DNA from: Xiashengella succiniciproducens
GTDB taxonomy: Bacteria > Bacteroidota > Bacteroidia > Bacteroidales > Marinilabiliaceae
Length of the DNA stretch: 64,000 nt
Reading direction: 5' to 3'
Assembly (NCBI RefSeq): GCF_023674465.1
Contig: NZ_CP098400.1
Span: 3,037,015 to 3,101,014 of the forward strand
Position 1 is the stretch's first letter; every line of letters begins with the position of its first letter. The position numbers and the translations under genes are program-made. The notes below the pieces were generated by a model, which saw only the letters and a list, made by a program, of their open reading frames with translations, was not told the DNA's origin and ran no database searches. This document shows, piece after piece, positions 55,573 through 64,000 of the stretch.

Positions 55573-56811
55573 ATGAGCATAGCAGTAAGGATAGCTATAC
55601 GATACCTACTAGCAAAGAAAAGCAGGAATATAATCAACATTATTGCCTGGATTTCCGTAATTGGGGTTATGATTGGAGCTTTCGGCCTGCTGATTGTTCT
55701 GTCTGTATTTAATGGTCTGCACGACCTCGTTGGTTCACTTTACGGATCCTTCGATCCTGACTTGAAAGTCACACCTCGCACCGGAAAAGTATTTTCAACT
55801 GACTCAATCAACTATGAGGGTCTAGTCAGAATAGAGGGTGTTGATGCTCTTACAGAGGCCTTAGAAGATCACACCCTGTTTCGATTTGGAAAGAGACAGG
55901 TTCCTGGTCTGGTTCTAGGAGTAGACGACAATTTCAACAAAGTATCCTCAATCGATTCTATCATTGTTGAAGGTGAATCCAGCCTTAGAGATAACGTTTT
56001 TAATAAAGGAATACTTGGTTATGCTCTTGCCGACCAGCTTGGCTACAGGCTCAATTTCGTCACTCCTCTGATGCTCTATACTCCTGAACGGACAAAAAAG
56101 ATTAATCCTGCAAGACCTGACCAGGCCTTCACAAGTTCTTATATCAATCCCTCAGGAATATTCATGGTCAATCAAATTGATTATGATGCCAACTATGTAA
56201 TAATCCATATAGATCAGGCCCGGCAGATGCTGAGCTACGATACAACAATAGTTTCATGGCTTGGTATAAAACTCTCGGATCCACTTGCAGGTAATGGAGT
56301 CAAGGAAGAAGTTAAGAAAACCCTTGGAGAAAATTTCCTAGTTCAAAACAGGGAAGAGCAGCATGAGACTTTTTACAAGATGATGGCAATGGAAAAGCTA
56401 ATTGCCTATTTGATTCTGTCCTTTATTCTGCTTATTGCAATCTTCAATGTGATCAGCACCTTGTCAATGTTAATATTCGAGAAGAGACACAGCATTTCGA
56501 CTCTTAGGAGCATGGGTGCTGACAGAAAATTAATAAACAGGATCTTCTTGACCGAAGGCTGGCTGATATCCCTTGCCGGAGCTGGTGCCGGACTAGGCCT
56601 TGGTTTATTGGCTATATGGCTGCAACAAACCTTTGGCCTTATCAGGTTTAGCGGAGAAGGGACCTTTATCGTAGAGTACTACCCTGTAATTCTGCGTTGG
56701 AGAGATGTACTGCTGGTCTTTGTAACAGTATCTGTCACTGGTTTTCTTGCTGCGTGGTATCCGGTTCGTTCGATAGTGAATCGTTATTACACTGAACTTC
56801 AGAAGGAATAA
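55573..56811 (+). CDS. LolC/LolE-type ABC permease (FtsX family)
   Basis: A 412-residue permease: N-terminal IAIRYLLAKKSRNIINIIAWISVIGVMIGAFGL, a periplasmic domain (about 50-270), and three C-terminal helices with the FtsX motif LSMLIFEKRHSISTLRSMGADRKLINRIFLTEGW. This is the lipoprotein-release (LolCDE) architecture; its ATPase is elsewhere. The last 77 bases overlap the convergent dus gene. Confidence 0.93.
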   Translation: MSIAVRIAIRYLLAKKSRNIINIIAWISVIGVMIGAFGLLIVLSVFNGLHDLVGSLYGSFDPDLKVTPRTGKVFSTDSINYEGLVRIEGVDALTEALEDHTLFRFGKRQVPGLVLGVDDNFNKVSSIDSIIVEGESSLRDNVFNKGILGYALADQLGYRLNFVTPLMLYTPERTKKINPARPDQAFTSSYINPSGIFMVNQIDYDANYVIIHIDQARQMLSYDTTIVSWLGIKLSDPLAGNGVKEEVKKTLGENFLVQNREEQHETFYKMMAMEKLIAYLILSFILLIAIFNVISTLSMLIFEKRHSISTLRSMGADRKLINRIFLTEGWLISLAGAGAGLGLGLLAIWLQQTFGLIRFSGEGTFIVEYYPVILRWRDVLLVFVTVSVTGFLAAWYPVRSIVNRYYTELQKE

Positions 56812-57787
56812 AATCCTTGTATTCTTCACCCACTTCCGAAAGCAGTTGTAATATCTCTTCAAAGCTTGAGCTTTGAAGCAGCTTGATTTTTTTGTCTCTG
56901 AAATGAGGCAGTCCCTTGAAGGTCACAGCAAGGTGTCTGCGGGTATGGAGGATACCTCTCCTTTCGCCCAGCCATTCAACGTTTGCACAGAGGTGCTTCT
57001 TTACAAAGTCAACATGTTCCTCCATTGAAAGAGGTTGCAGTAATTCACCTGTATCCAGATAATGTCTTATTTCCCTGAAAATCCAAGGCCGTCCTATTGT
57101 TGCCCTGCCAATCATTACAGCATCAACACCGTACTTATCAAAGCACTCTCCCGCCTGTACAGCGGTAGTCACATCACCATTGCCAATAATTGGAATTTTT
57201 ATTCTTGGATTATTCTTAACAGCGCCTATCTTCTCCCAGTCAGCCGTTCCGGTATAGAGCTGACTCCGAGTGCGTCCATGTATTGTTAAAGCACTTATCC
57301 CAACATCCTGCAATTGTTCAGCAAGTGTTTCGATAATAAGAGAATTCTCATCCCAACCCAGTCGGGTTTTAACAGTTACCGGCACTTTAACAGCCTTGAC
57401 GACTCTCTCAGTAATCTCTAGCAAGAGATCGGGGGTCTTAAGCATTCCCGAGCCGGCACCTTTCACTGCAATCTTTTTGACAGGGCAGCCAAAGTTGAGA
57501 TCAATAAGGTCTGGACCAGCTGCCTCAGCAATCTTAGCAGCTTCAACCATAGCATCAGGATCCTTGCCATAGATCTGAATTCCAACCGGACGTTCGCTAT
57601 CCCGTAGAATTAGCTTATCTCTGGTTTTTTCGACCTCACGAATTAGGGCATCTGAGGAGACAAACTCCGTATAGAGCATGTCAGCACCAAAGTCCTTGCA
57701 AAGGCTTCTGAATACCAAATCAGTAACATCCTCCATTGGTGCCAGGAAAAGTGGTTTATCTCTAAATGTAATGTCGGCTATTCTCAT
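56735..57787 (-). CDS. dusB: tRNA-dihydrouridine synthase (DusB-type)
   Basis: A 350-residue FMN enzyme that reduces uridines in tRNA D loops. LFLAPMEDVTDLVFR opens the TIM barrel; NFGCPVKKIAVKGAGSGML contains the catalytic Cys; VKTRLGW, LTIHGRTRSQLYTG, GNGDV and MIGRATIGRPWIF are canonical; the C-terminal helical domain has HLAVTFKGLPHFRDKK. The last 22 or so residues form a polar tail encoded antisense to the permease gene. A TATCTTTG box lies upstream at 57867-57874 (minus strand). Confidence 0.94.
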   Translation of the reverse strand: MRIADITFRDKPLFLAPMEDVTDLVFRSLCKDFGADMLYTEFVSSDALIREVEKTRDKLILRDSERPVGIQIYGKDPDAMVEAAKIAEAAGPDLIDLNFGCPVKKIAVKGAGSGMLKTPDLLLEITERVVKAVKVPVTVKTRLGWDENSLIIETLAEQLQDVGISALTIHGRTRSQLYTGTADWEKIGAVKNNPRIKIPIIGNGDVTTAVQAGECFDKYGVDAVMIGRATIGRPWIFREIRHYLDTGELLQPLSMEEHVDFVKKHLCANVEWLGERRGILHTRRHLAVTFKGLPHFRDKKIKLLQSSSFEEILQLLSEVGEEYKDFIPSEVQCNNDSLSNEPDTTQQENQ

Positions 57788-57957
57788 CAGACCCTCCTAA
57801 ATAATACTATCTGCTCTGTCTCCATCAATAGTGGCTTTGATCAATAGACACTTGCTTAAAGCAGGGCAAAGATAAACTATTTAACTATTGAGATAGAAAT
57901 TGTTATTTGAAAAAGCTTTTTTCGTATTTTAGTACAGGATAAAGCACTACTGAACCC

Positions 57958-59970
57958 ATGATAAAAAAAACAGGCCATGCACCGGGGAATGTGAAGTTGG
58001 CAAGAATAATGCCCTCTATACTGTTCGCTGTCCTGGCCCTTTGCTTGTCTTCATGCATTAAAAGCAGTTCTGATAAAGACGCCGGAAACATCGAGATTTC
58101 CGACATCGCTGTATCAGATTCAGTTATTGCCAATCAGTTGATAGAGCGATCAGAGAGTTTTTTCAAAGAAGCAGGGGCCAAATCTGAAGAACTTGATGCA
58201 TTCCTCCTTGAAGCTCTTGATTTAGCAGAACGAAGGAACCTCATCAGACAAGAGATCAGCATTTACAATACTGTAGGCAAAAGATTCCGGAACAGGTCTC
58301 AGTATGGTGAAGCGCTTAAATACCACCATAGGGCACTTAAACTGGCCCAAAGCATAAATGATGCAGCTCTGCTGGCAGATATTTATAACCAGATTGGTGT
58401 TGTTTACCGACGCATTGATGACAACTCCCTTGCGCTTGATATGCACTTCAAGGCATTGAAACTTGCAGAGGAGGTAAATGACACCTTCAATATCAGCGTG
58501 TCAATGAACAGTATTGGCAACGTTAACTTCAATCTGGAACGTTATCACACAGCAATTGAGTATCTCTTGCGCTCGATGCATTTGTCAGAGGTGACACGCA
58601 ATGAGACCGGTCTTGCAATAAACCACAATAACATTGGAGAATGTCTGCTAAGGCTGGGACAAGCTGACAGCGCTCTAGTACACTTTTTCACTTCACTTGA
58701 GTACAACACCAAGACCGGCAACCGGATGGGGCAGTCTATCTGTTACAACAGTATTGGTGCAGCTTACATCGCCAAAGGCGAATATGATGTAGCAGAAAGT
58801 TACCTCGAGAGAGCCCTGGAAATAAACCGCACAATGAGCGATCTTATGCAGGTTGCAATGAGCCTGGGCAAGATTGGGGAACTTCATTTAATTACCGGAA
58901 ACAACGAAGAAGCACTTAGCTATCTTACTGAATCATTTGAAATAGCTTCTTCAATTGGATCCCGTTTTCAGGCTGAAGAAAGTGCAAGGCTCCTGTCCTC
59001 TTTCTTCGAAAATAAAGGAAACTACAAGCGGTCGCTTGAATATTTCAAAATTGCAACCCAATTCAAGGACAGTATACTCAATGAGAAAAATATGAACCAT
59101 CTCAATACCATCGGAGCCATGATGGAGGTTGAGGCCCAAAGAGACAGGATACAACAGTTAAATGAGGAGACTCTTCAGCAGCAGGAAGTGCTGATACGTC
59201 AGCGCCTGATGCTCTTTATTGTAATTATAGCCTTGGTAGTGATTGTCGCAACAGCCTCAGTACTCGTATTCCGCCATCGTCTGAGAGCCAAATATGCAGA
59301 CCTGAGGCATCAGCACAAACTTTTGAGGTCCCAGCTTAATCCTCACTTTATTTTTAACGCACTTAGTGCAATCCAGGTCTACGTGCTTGAACACGATACT
59401 GAAAAGTCCACCCGTTTTCTTACAGACTTTGCAAAGCTGATGCGTATGGTGCTCAAGCTGTCACATTATGACTACATATTGCTGCGTGATGAGCAGGAGA
59501 TACTCAGGTATTACTTATCTCTCCAACAGCTAAGGTTTATGACCCCCTTTGATTACGATCTCGTTATAGACCCGGCACTGGACTTTAATTCAGTATTGGT
59601 TCCTCCTATGATTACACAACCCTTTGTTGAGAACGCTGTTGAACACGGGATCATGGATTTGCATGAAAAAGGAGTTCTTAACATCAGATTTAAGAAGGTT
59701 AATACCCAAATGATCATAGAAATTGAAGATAATGGCATAGGGATAAACAACTCAATGCAGATGAAGAGCGAAAAGCCCAGAAGCCATGAGTCAATGGCAA
59801 CAAAATTAACCAAGGAAAGACTTGAAGTAATACGCAATGACTCAGGAGGCAAGGTTGGCCTTGAGGTAATTGACAAAAAAGATGTAAACCCGTTCGATCA
59901 CGGCACATTGGTCAGAATTATTCTGCCCCTTGTTAGCCAGGACTCTGTTAAAAACGCCAGTCATGGATAG
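57958..59970 (+). CDS. TPR-containing LytS-type sensor histidine kinase
   Basis: A 670-residue kinase: a lipoprotein-like N-terminus (LFAVLALCLSSC), about seven TPR repeats (about 85-385; for example LADIYNQIGVVYRRIDDNSLALDMHFKALKLAEE), a coiled coil, one membrane helix (about 419-437), and a His_kinase domain with His463 in SQLNPHFIFNALSAIQ, followed by HATPase (FVENAVEHGI; DNGIGI). The TPR array would lie outside the inner membrane and bind peptides or proteins. Its LytTR partner overlaps it by 8 bases. Confidence 0.93.
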   Translation: MIKKTGHAPGNVKLARIMPSILFAVLALCLSSCIKSSSDKDAGNIEISDIAVSDSVIANQLIERSESFFKEAGAKSEELDAFLLEALDLAERRNLIRQEISIYNTVGKRFRNRSQYGEALKYHHRALKLAQSINDAALLADIYNQIGVVYRRIDDNSLALDMHFKALKLAEEVNDTFNISVSMNSIGNVNFNLERYHTAIEYLLRSMHLSEVTRNETGLAINHNNIGECLLRLGQADSALVHFFTSLEYNTKTGNRMGQSICYNSIGAAYIAKGEYDVAESYLERALEINRTMSDLMQVAMSLGKIGELHLITGNNEEALSYLTESFEIASSIGSRFQAEESARLLSSFFENKGNYKRSLEYFKIATQFKDSILNEKNMNHLNTIGAMMEVEAQRDRIQQLNEETLQQQEVLIRQRLMLFIVIIALVVIVATASVLVFRHRLRAKYADLRHQHKLLRSQLNPHFIFNALSAIQVYVLEHDTEKSTRFLTDFAKLMRMVLKLSHYDYILLRDEQEILRYYLSLQQLRFMTPFDYDLVIDPALDFNSVLVPPMITQPFVENAVEHGIMDLHEKGVLNIRFKKVNTQMIIEIEDNGIGINNSMQMKSEKPRSHESMATKLTKERLEVIRNDSGGKVGLEVIDKKDVNPFDHGTLVRIILPLVSQDSVKNASHG

Positions 59971-60757
59971 TAGCTATAGTGTAGTAATTGTTGAAGACGA
60001 TATCTTTTCAAGACGTATCGTCAGACTGATTATCAACAACCACTTTCCTGAATTGAATGTCACAGGCGAATTCGCTTCGATAACCGACGCTTCACTAATG
60101 ATACCTCAATTGGCACCAGATCTAATGATTCTGGATATCCAGCTTGAGGACGGCAATGCCTTTGATCTGCTAAAGCAGCTACGAGAACAGAATATTGAGC
60201 CTAAGATTGTATTTATGTCAGCCATTCACAGCTACATAGAAGAAGCTGTTCAATTTGCCTCGGTTGACTTCCTTAAGAAACCTTTTGATGAGTCAGAACT
60301 GGTAATGGCACTTGATAAGGCAATTGACTCAATCAATGACAGTGACTATGGTCAACGACTCAACACCCTTTTTAGCAATCTTCACAACAACAACGGGGAC
60401 AAATCAATAATATTCAAACAGGACAATGGACATGTCAATGCCCCATTGTCAACCATAGTATATGGCCGGGCAGTTCCGGGCGGAGCTGAATTCAGATTAA
60501 TTTCAGGTGAAGACTTTTTTGTTGCTGCCCCACTTAGACGTTATGAACTCCTATTGAGCAATCACGGATTCTTCCGCTGTCATCCCACCTATGTTATTAA
60601 CCTACGACTCATCAACACAATAGATGAAAATAACGGATCTGTATCCTTTAATTCAGGACACATAGTACCTTTTGAAGCATGGAGACTTGCAGGAATGCTT
60701 CAAAAGTACAGGAAATACTGTGAAAAGGAATTTGTCAGAAAGGACGAATACCAATAA
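59963..60757 (+). CDS. LytTR-family response regulator
   Basis: A 264-residue regulator starting at the ATG at 59963, which overlaps the kinase stop (ATGGATAG). Receiver with VVIVEDD, Asp58 in LMILDIQLEDG and Lys in FLKKPFDESELVMAL; then a LytTR DNA-binding domain (RRYELLLSNHGFFRCHPTYVINLRLINTIDENNGSVSF). Its 3' end overlaps the convergent trpS end by 23 bases. Confidence 0.94.
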   Translation: MDSSYSVVIVEDDIFSRRIVRLIINNHFPELNVTGEFASITDASLMIPQLAPDLMILDIQLEDGNAFDLLKQLREQNIEPKIVFMSAIHSYIEEAVQFASVDFLKKPFDESELVMALDKAIDSINDSDYGQRLNTLFSNLHNNNGDKSIIFKQDNGHVNAPLSTIVYGRAVPGGAEFRLISGEDFFVAAPLRRYELLLSNHGFFRCHPTYVINLRLINTIDENNGSVSFNSGHIVPFEAWRLAGMLQKYRKYCEKEFVRKDEYQ

Positions 60758-61724
60758 GCTCACGCACATCCTTAATAGTCTGGGATGCACTTGCATGGGC
60801 CTTTTCCTTACCCATTTTTACAACCTTGCGAAGGTATTCAGAATCTGACGAAATCTCCAGTATTCGCTCGCGAATTGGTGCAACAAAGGTGATAATATCC
60901 TCAGCAAGCTGCTTCTTCAGGTCACCATATCTTATTGAGCAGTCACTGTATGCATCCTTGAAGTATTGCAGAGTTTCTGGCTTGGAAACAACGCTCATTA
61001 TAGTGAACAGATTACTGATCGGTTCACTTACAGGAGAATTCTTTTCCACCGGTCCTGCATCAGTAACTGCCCTCATAACCTTTTTGCGTATTGAAGCCGG
61101 ATCTTCAGCCAGATAAATTCCATTACCTGAAGATTTCCCCATCTTACCGGTTCCGTCAAGTCCCGGTATCTTTACCAACTCTTCACCAAAATTAAATGGT
61201 TCTGGAATAGGAAAGTACTCAGCCCCATACATCCTGTTAAACCGTGCTGCAAATTTGCGTGTCATTTCCAGGTGTTGTTCCTGATCCTTACCTACTGGAA
61301 CCTTCCTGGCTCTGTGAATAATAATGTCGGCCGCCATAAGCACAGGATAAGTAAGCAGCCCGGCATTTACATTGTCGGGGTTTTGCCTTACTTTCTCCTT
61401 GAAAGAAGCAGTTCTTTCAAGTTCGCCTATATAGGCATTCATGTTTAGCAATAGGGTTAGTTCAGCAACCTCTGGCAGGTCACTTTGTATATATATAACA
61501 GATTTCTCAGGATCAAGACCGGAAGCAAGATACTCAGCAAGAACCTGCTTAACATTACCCTGAAGGTCTGTTGGGGTAGGATGAGTTGTCAGCGAATGAT
61601 AATCTGCAATAAAGAACAAGCAATTATTATTATCCTGCATCTTCACAAAATTCTTGACTGCTCCGAAATAATTACCCAGGTGCAGGTTGCCTGTAGGCCT
61701 GATTCCACTAACTACTGTCTCCAT
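60735..61724 (-). CDS. trpS: Tryptophanyl-tRNA synthetase
   Basis: A 329-residue class I synthetase starting METVVSGIRPTGNLHLGNYFGA (the HIGH-equivalent is HLGN); a 91-codon upstream extension lacks homology. The KMSKS loop reads KMGKS in GLDGTGKMGKSSG. LTYPVLMAADI and VPVGKDQEQHLEMTRKFA are typical. A TATTTTTG box at 61753-61760 (minus strand) fits its promoter. Confidence 0.96.
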   Translation of the reverse strand: METVVSGIRPTGNLHLGNYFGAVKNFVKMQDNNNCLFFIADYHSLTTHPTPTDLQGNVKQVLAEYLASGLDPEKSVIYIQSDLPEVAELTLLLNMNAYIGELERTASFKEKVRQNPDNVNAGLLTYPVLMAADIIIHRARKVPVGKDQEQHLEMTRKFAARFNRMYGAEYFPIPEPFNFGEELVKIPGLDGTGKMGKSSGNGIYLAEDPASIRKKVMRAVTDAGPVEKNSPVSEPISNLFTIMSVVSKPETLQYFKDAYSDCSIRYGDLKKQLAEDIITFVAPIRERILEISSDSEYLRKVVKMGKEKAHASASQTIKDVRELIGIRPF

Positions 61725-61752
61725 CAGAAATGCTTTTTTGTTTGTTGGAATG

Positions 61753-61760
61753 CAAAAATA
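61753..61760 (-). promoter_or_regulatory. Candidate -7 box for trpS
   Basis: TATTTTTG on the minus strand, 28 bp before the trpS ATG, inside the divergent trpS/nadB gap. Confidence 0.45.
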
Positions 61761-61818
61761 ACCAACAAAATTGCAAAATCTTAGCAAAACGGGCTTTTTA
61801 TTGATTAGCTCTTTTGCG

Positions 61819-61847
61819 TACCTTTGTATGATACTTGAAAAAGGAGG
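61819..61847 (+). promoter_or_regulatory. -7 box and strong ribosome binding site for nadB
   Basis: TACCTTTG (61819-61826) is followed by AAGGAGG (61841-61847), 4 bases before the ATG at 61852. The strong Shine-Dalgarno is unusual for this window and fixes the nadB start. Confidence 0.6.
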
Positions 61848-61851
61848 AGTG

Positions 61852-63450
61852 ATGCGAGTAAAGGACACTTCATCTAGGAAGAAGTTTGACTTCCTTGTAA
61901 TAGGAAGCGGAATAGCAGGTTTCAGCTTTGCACTCAATGTCGCAAAACATGGCAGTGTATGTGTAATTACAAAAGAAAAAGCTGCCAATACTGCCACCCA
62001 ATATGCTCAGGGAGGGATCTCTTCCGTTACATACAAGCCAGACGATTTTGAGAAACACATAAATGACACACTTATCGCAGGTGCAGGGTTGTGCAATCCG
62101 GAAGTGGTCAGACTCGTAGTAACAGAGGCACCTGAACAGGTCAAGCAACTGGTGGAATGGGGAACCCAATTTGACAAAACACGAGATGGCAAATTCGACC
62201 TTCACCGTGAAGGCGGTCACTCAGAATACAGAATACTTCACCATAAAGACAACACCGGGTTTGAGATTCAGAGAGCCCTTACAGAAGCAGTATTTAAGCA
62301 TCCCAACATCACAGTATACGAGAATCACTTTGCTGTTGAGATAATTACGCAGCACCACCTTGGGGAAAAAGTTACCCGGTGGAGGAAAGATATTGAGTGC
62401 TACGGGGCATATGTACTCAATCGCAACTCCAATACTGTGGAAACTATCCTTGCAAAGGTGACTGTAATGGCAACCGGAGGTGTTGGTGCTGTTTATCAAA
62501 CCACAACCAATCCAAGCTTTTCAACAGGAGATGGGGTGGCAATGGTATACCGGGCCAAAGGGATGGTCGAAAATATGGAGTTCATTCAATTTCACCCGAC
62601 CTCCCTATACAATCCGGGAGAAAGGCCTTCCTTCCTGATAACTGAGGCAATGCGTGGTTACGGTGCTATACTGCGACGTAAAGACGGCAACAAGTTCATG
62701 CACAAGTATGACGAACGCGAAAACCTTGCTCCCCGCGACATAGTAGCCAGAGCCATAGATAATGAAATGAAGAGTACCGGTGATGAATTTGTCTATCTTG
62801 ATGTCACTCATAAGGATCCAGAAGAGACAAAGAAGCATTTTCCCACCATTTACCATAAATGCATTTCTCTGGGACTAGATATCACAAAAGAGTATATACC
62901 TGTTGTTCCAGCTGCACACTATTCATGTGGAGGAATAAAGGTTGATATGAATGGCCACACAAGTATCGGTCGTTTATATGCAATTGGGGAATGTTCCTGC
63001 ACCGGTTTGCACGGAGCAAACCGTCTCGCTTCCAATTCCCTGCTTGAAGCTGTCGTCTATGCGGATACAGCATCTAAAGATGCCGCCAAACAAGTCGGTG
63101 AACTAAGCTTCAGGGATGATGTTCCGGAATGGAATGACGAAGGTACCTCAATCCCAGAAGAAATGATTCTTATCACACAATCCCGCAAAGAGTTGGAGCA
63201 AATAATGAGCTACTATGTAGGTATTGTAAGATCCAACCTTCGTTTGAAACGAGCCCTCGACCGAATGGAGATCCTGTATCACGAAACAGAGAGTCTTTAT
63301 CAACGGTCGGTTGTTTCCAAGGAATTGTGTGAACTTAGAAATGCAATTCAAACCGGATACCTAATAATCAAATTGGCACAGCAAAGACGCGAAAGCAGAG
63401 GGCTCCACTATAATGTGGACTACCCATATCAGATAGATCCAGAAAAATAA
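61852..63450 (+). CDS. nadB: L-aspartate oxidase
   Basis: A 532-residue flavoenzyme oxidising L-aspartate to iminoaspartate for NAD synthesis. FLVIGSGIAGFSFALNVAK binds FAD; AQGGISSV, HREGGHSEYRILHHKD, QFHPTSLYNPG, EAMRGYGAILR and HGANRLASNSLLEAVVYA are typical. It is related to the fumarate reductase flavoprotein but with the NadB layout, including the helical C-terminal domain. nadA and nadC are not in the window. The start is fixed by AAGGAGG at 61841-61847. Confidence 0.95.
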   Translation: MRVKDTSSRKKFDFLVIGSGIAGFSFALNVAKHGSVCVITKEKAANTATQYAQGGISSVTYKPDDFEKHINDTLIAGAGLCNPEVVRLVVTEAPEQVKQLVEWGTQFDKTRDGKFDLHREGGHSEYRILHHKDNTGFEIQRALTEAVFKHPNITVYENHFAVEIITQHHLGEKVTRWRKDIECYGAYVLNRNSNTVETILAKVTVMATGGVGAVYQTTTNPSFSTGDGVAMVYRAKGMVENMEFIQFHPTSLYNPGERPSFLITEAMRGYGAILRRKDGNKFMHKYDERENLAPRDIVARAIDNEMKSTGDEFVYLDVTHKDPEETKKHFPTIYHKCISLGLDITKEYIPVVPAAHYSCGGIKVDMNGHTSIGRLYAIGECSCTGLHGANRLASNSLLEAVVYADTASKDAAKQVGELSFRDDVPEWNDEGTSIPEEMILITQSRKELEQIMSYYVGIVRSNLRLKRALDRMEILYHETESLYQRSVVSKELCELRNAIQTGYLIIKLAQQRRESRGLHYNVDYPYQIDPEK

Positions 63451-63512
63451 TTTGCATCCGGCTGTAACTTTTTTGGACATTGTCCGGTCGTATATCCAGA
63501 ATGTAAAGTCGT

Positions 63513-63998
63513 ATGACCGAGGAAGCCTACAATCAATGTGTAGACAATCACGCAGATAATCTGTATCGCTTTGTTCTTAAGAGCATTAAGGACATAGACA
63601 GGGCATCTGATATAATTCAGGATGCCTTTGAAAGGTTGTGGAGGTACAAGGATCGCATTGATCCGACCAAAGCCAAGAGTTATCTGTTCACTACAGCCTA
63701 TCATCTTCTGATTGACGAACTCAACAAGGGAAAGAGGACTGTGCCAATTGAGACTGAGGCTTCAGTAAGTCATTACACATTTAATTCCTACTCCGACCTT
63801 AGTGAAGTGTTACAAAGGGCACTTGAGCTACTCCCCCACGACCAGAAGATGGTATTGATGTTGCGCGACTATGAGGGTTATTCCTATGAAGAGATTGAGG
63901 AGATTACAGGACTTTCCGAGAGTCAGGTGAAGGTCTATATTTACAGGGCCAGAGTTTCGATGAAAAAACACCTGGGTAAAATGGAGGCAGTAATATGA
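63513..63998 (+). CDS. ECF-type RNA polymerase sigma factor
   Basis: A 161-residue sigma-70 factor with region 2 (YRFVLKSIKDIDRASDIIQDAFERLWRYKDRI) and region 4 (LELLPHDQKMVLMLRDYEGYSYEEIEEITGLSESQVKVYIYRARVSMKKHL). Its TGA overlaps an ATG at 63995 (ATGA), beginning a further gene cut off by the window, probably the anti-sigma factor as is common for such pairs. Confidence 0.93.
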   Translation: MTEEAYNQCVDNHADNLYRFVLKSIKDIDRASDIIQDAFERLWRYKDRIDPTKAKSYLFTTAYHLLIDELNKGKRTVPIETEASVSHYTFNSYSDLSEVLQRALELLPHDQKMVLMLRDYEGYSYEEIEEITGLSESQVKVYIYRARVSMKKHLGKMEAVI

Positions 63999-64000
63999 GA

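Noticed and set aside
61725..61997. N-terminal extension of TrpRS
   Set aside because: It has no homology and is antisense to the nadB start; METVVSGIRPTGNLHLG is the family N-terminus.

Overview
The window reads as chromosomal DNA of a member of the Bacteroidota, most likely Bacteroidales or a close relative. The evidence is: lineage-typical families (DUF2723 and DUF6427 membrane proteins, paired PspC proteins under a PadR regulator, a C-terminal segment resembling a type IX secretion sorting domain, a b558-type FrdCAB complex, LytTR two-component pairs); promoters of the Bacteroidota sigma type (-33 TTTG or TTG, about 20 bp, then TAnnTTTG), seen most clearly before two tRNA genes; and few strong Shine-Dalgarno sites. 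Most of the window is housekeeping DNA with two nearly identical IS1182-family insertions. No CRISPR array, prophage or integrative element is visible.

Layout. 1-3.5 kb: end of a solute-binding protein overlapping a large hybrid histidine kinase. 3.5-9.5 kb (minus): DUF2723 glycosyltransferase-like protein, polysaccharide deacetylase, purD, DUF6427. 9.7-11.8 kb: tRNA-Gln, a TlpA-like thioredoxin pair and a small CCGxHxxC membrane protein. 11.8-15.7 kb: pyrH and the rplM-rpsI-rpsB-tsf operon. 15.8-19 kb: MATE transporter, cytidylate-kinase-like protein, outer-membrane barrel. 19.1-22.7 kb: frdCAB. 22.9-24.7 kb: IS copy 1. 24.7-39.4 kb: CAP protein, YqaA/DedA protein, tRNA-Arg, an aminotransferase lacking its PLP lysine, recO, tRNA-Leu, copper P-type ATPase, hybrid kinase, SpoIIE phosphatase, efp, a secreted endonuclease-I-like protein lacking catalytic residues, frr, YkgJ protein, DUF3108 protein, tsaB. 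39.4-41.3 kb: IS copy 2. 41.3-51.4 kb: five-gene MacAB/TolC-type exporter, a tiny Cys/Lys/Glu-repeat secreted peptide, a two-component system with a Cys-rich sensor, a barrel protein and a phosphoesterase. 51.4-54.4 kb: PspC-PspC-PadR with a perfect operator palindrome. 54.4-64 kb: rbfA, methyltransferase, LolC/E permease, dus, TPR histidine kinase with LytTR regulator, trpS, nadB, ECF sigma factor.

The observations most worth following are these. (1) The IS termini are themselves terminator-like hairpins, and the right-end 26-bp hairpin recurs without a transposase as the terminator of tsf (exact) and frr (one change). (2) Two conserved enzyme folds have lost their catalytic residues: a YbdL-like aminotransferase without the Schiff-base lysine, and an endonuclease I whose Glu-His pair is replaced. 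(3) A possible functional unit at 41.3-49.9 kb joins an exporter, a secreted repeat peptide with five cysteines, and a sensor kinase with four periplasmic cysteines. (4) A 12-bp-arm operator overlaps the padR promoter. All functional statements rest on reading motifs by eye; no database search was run.
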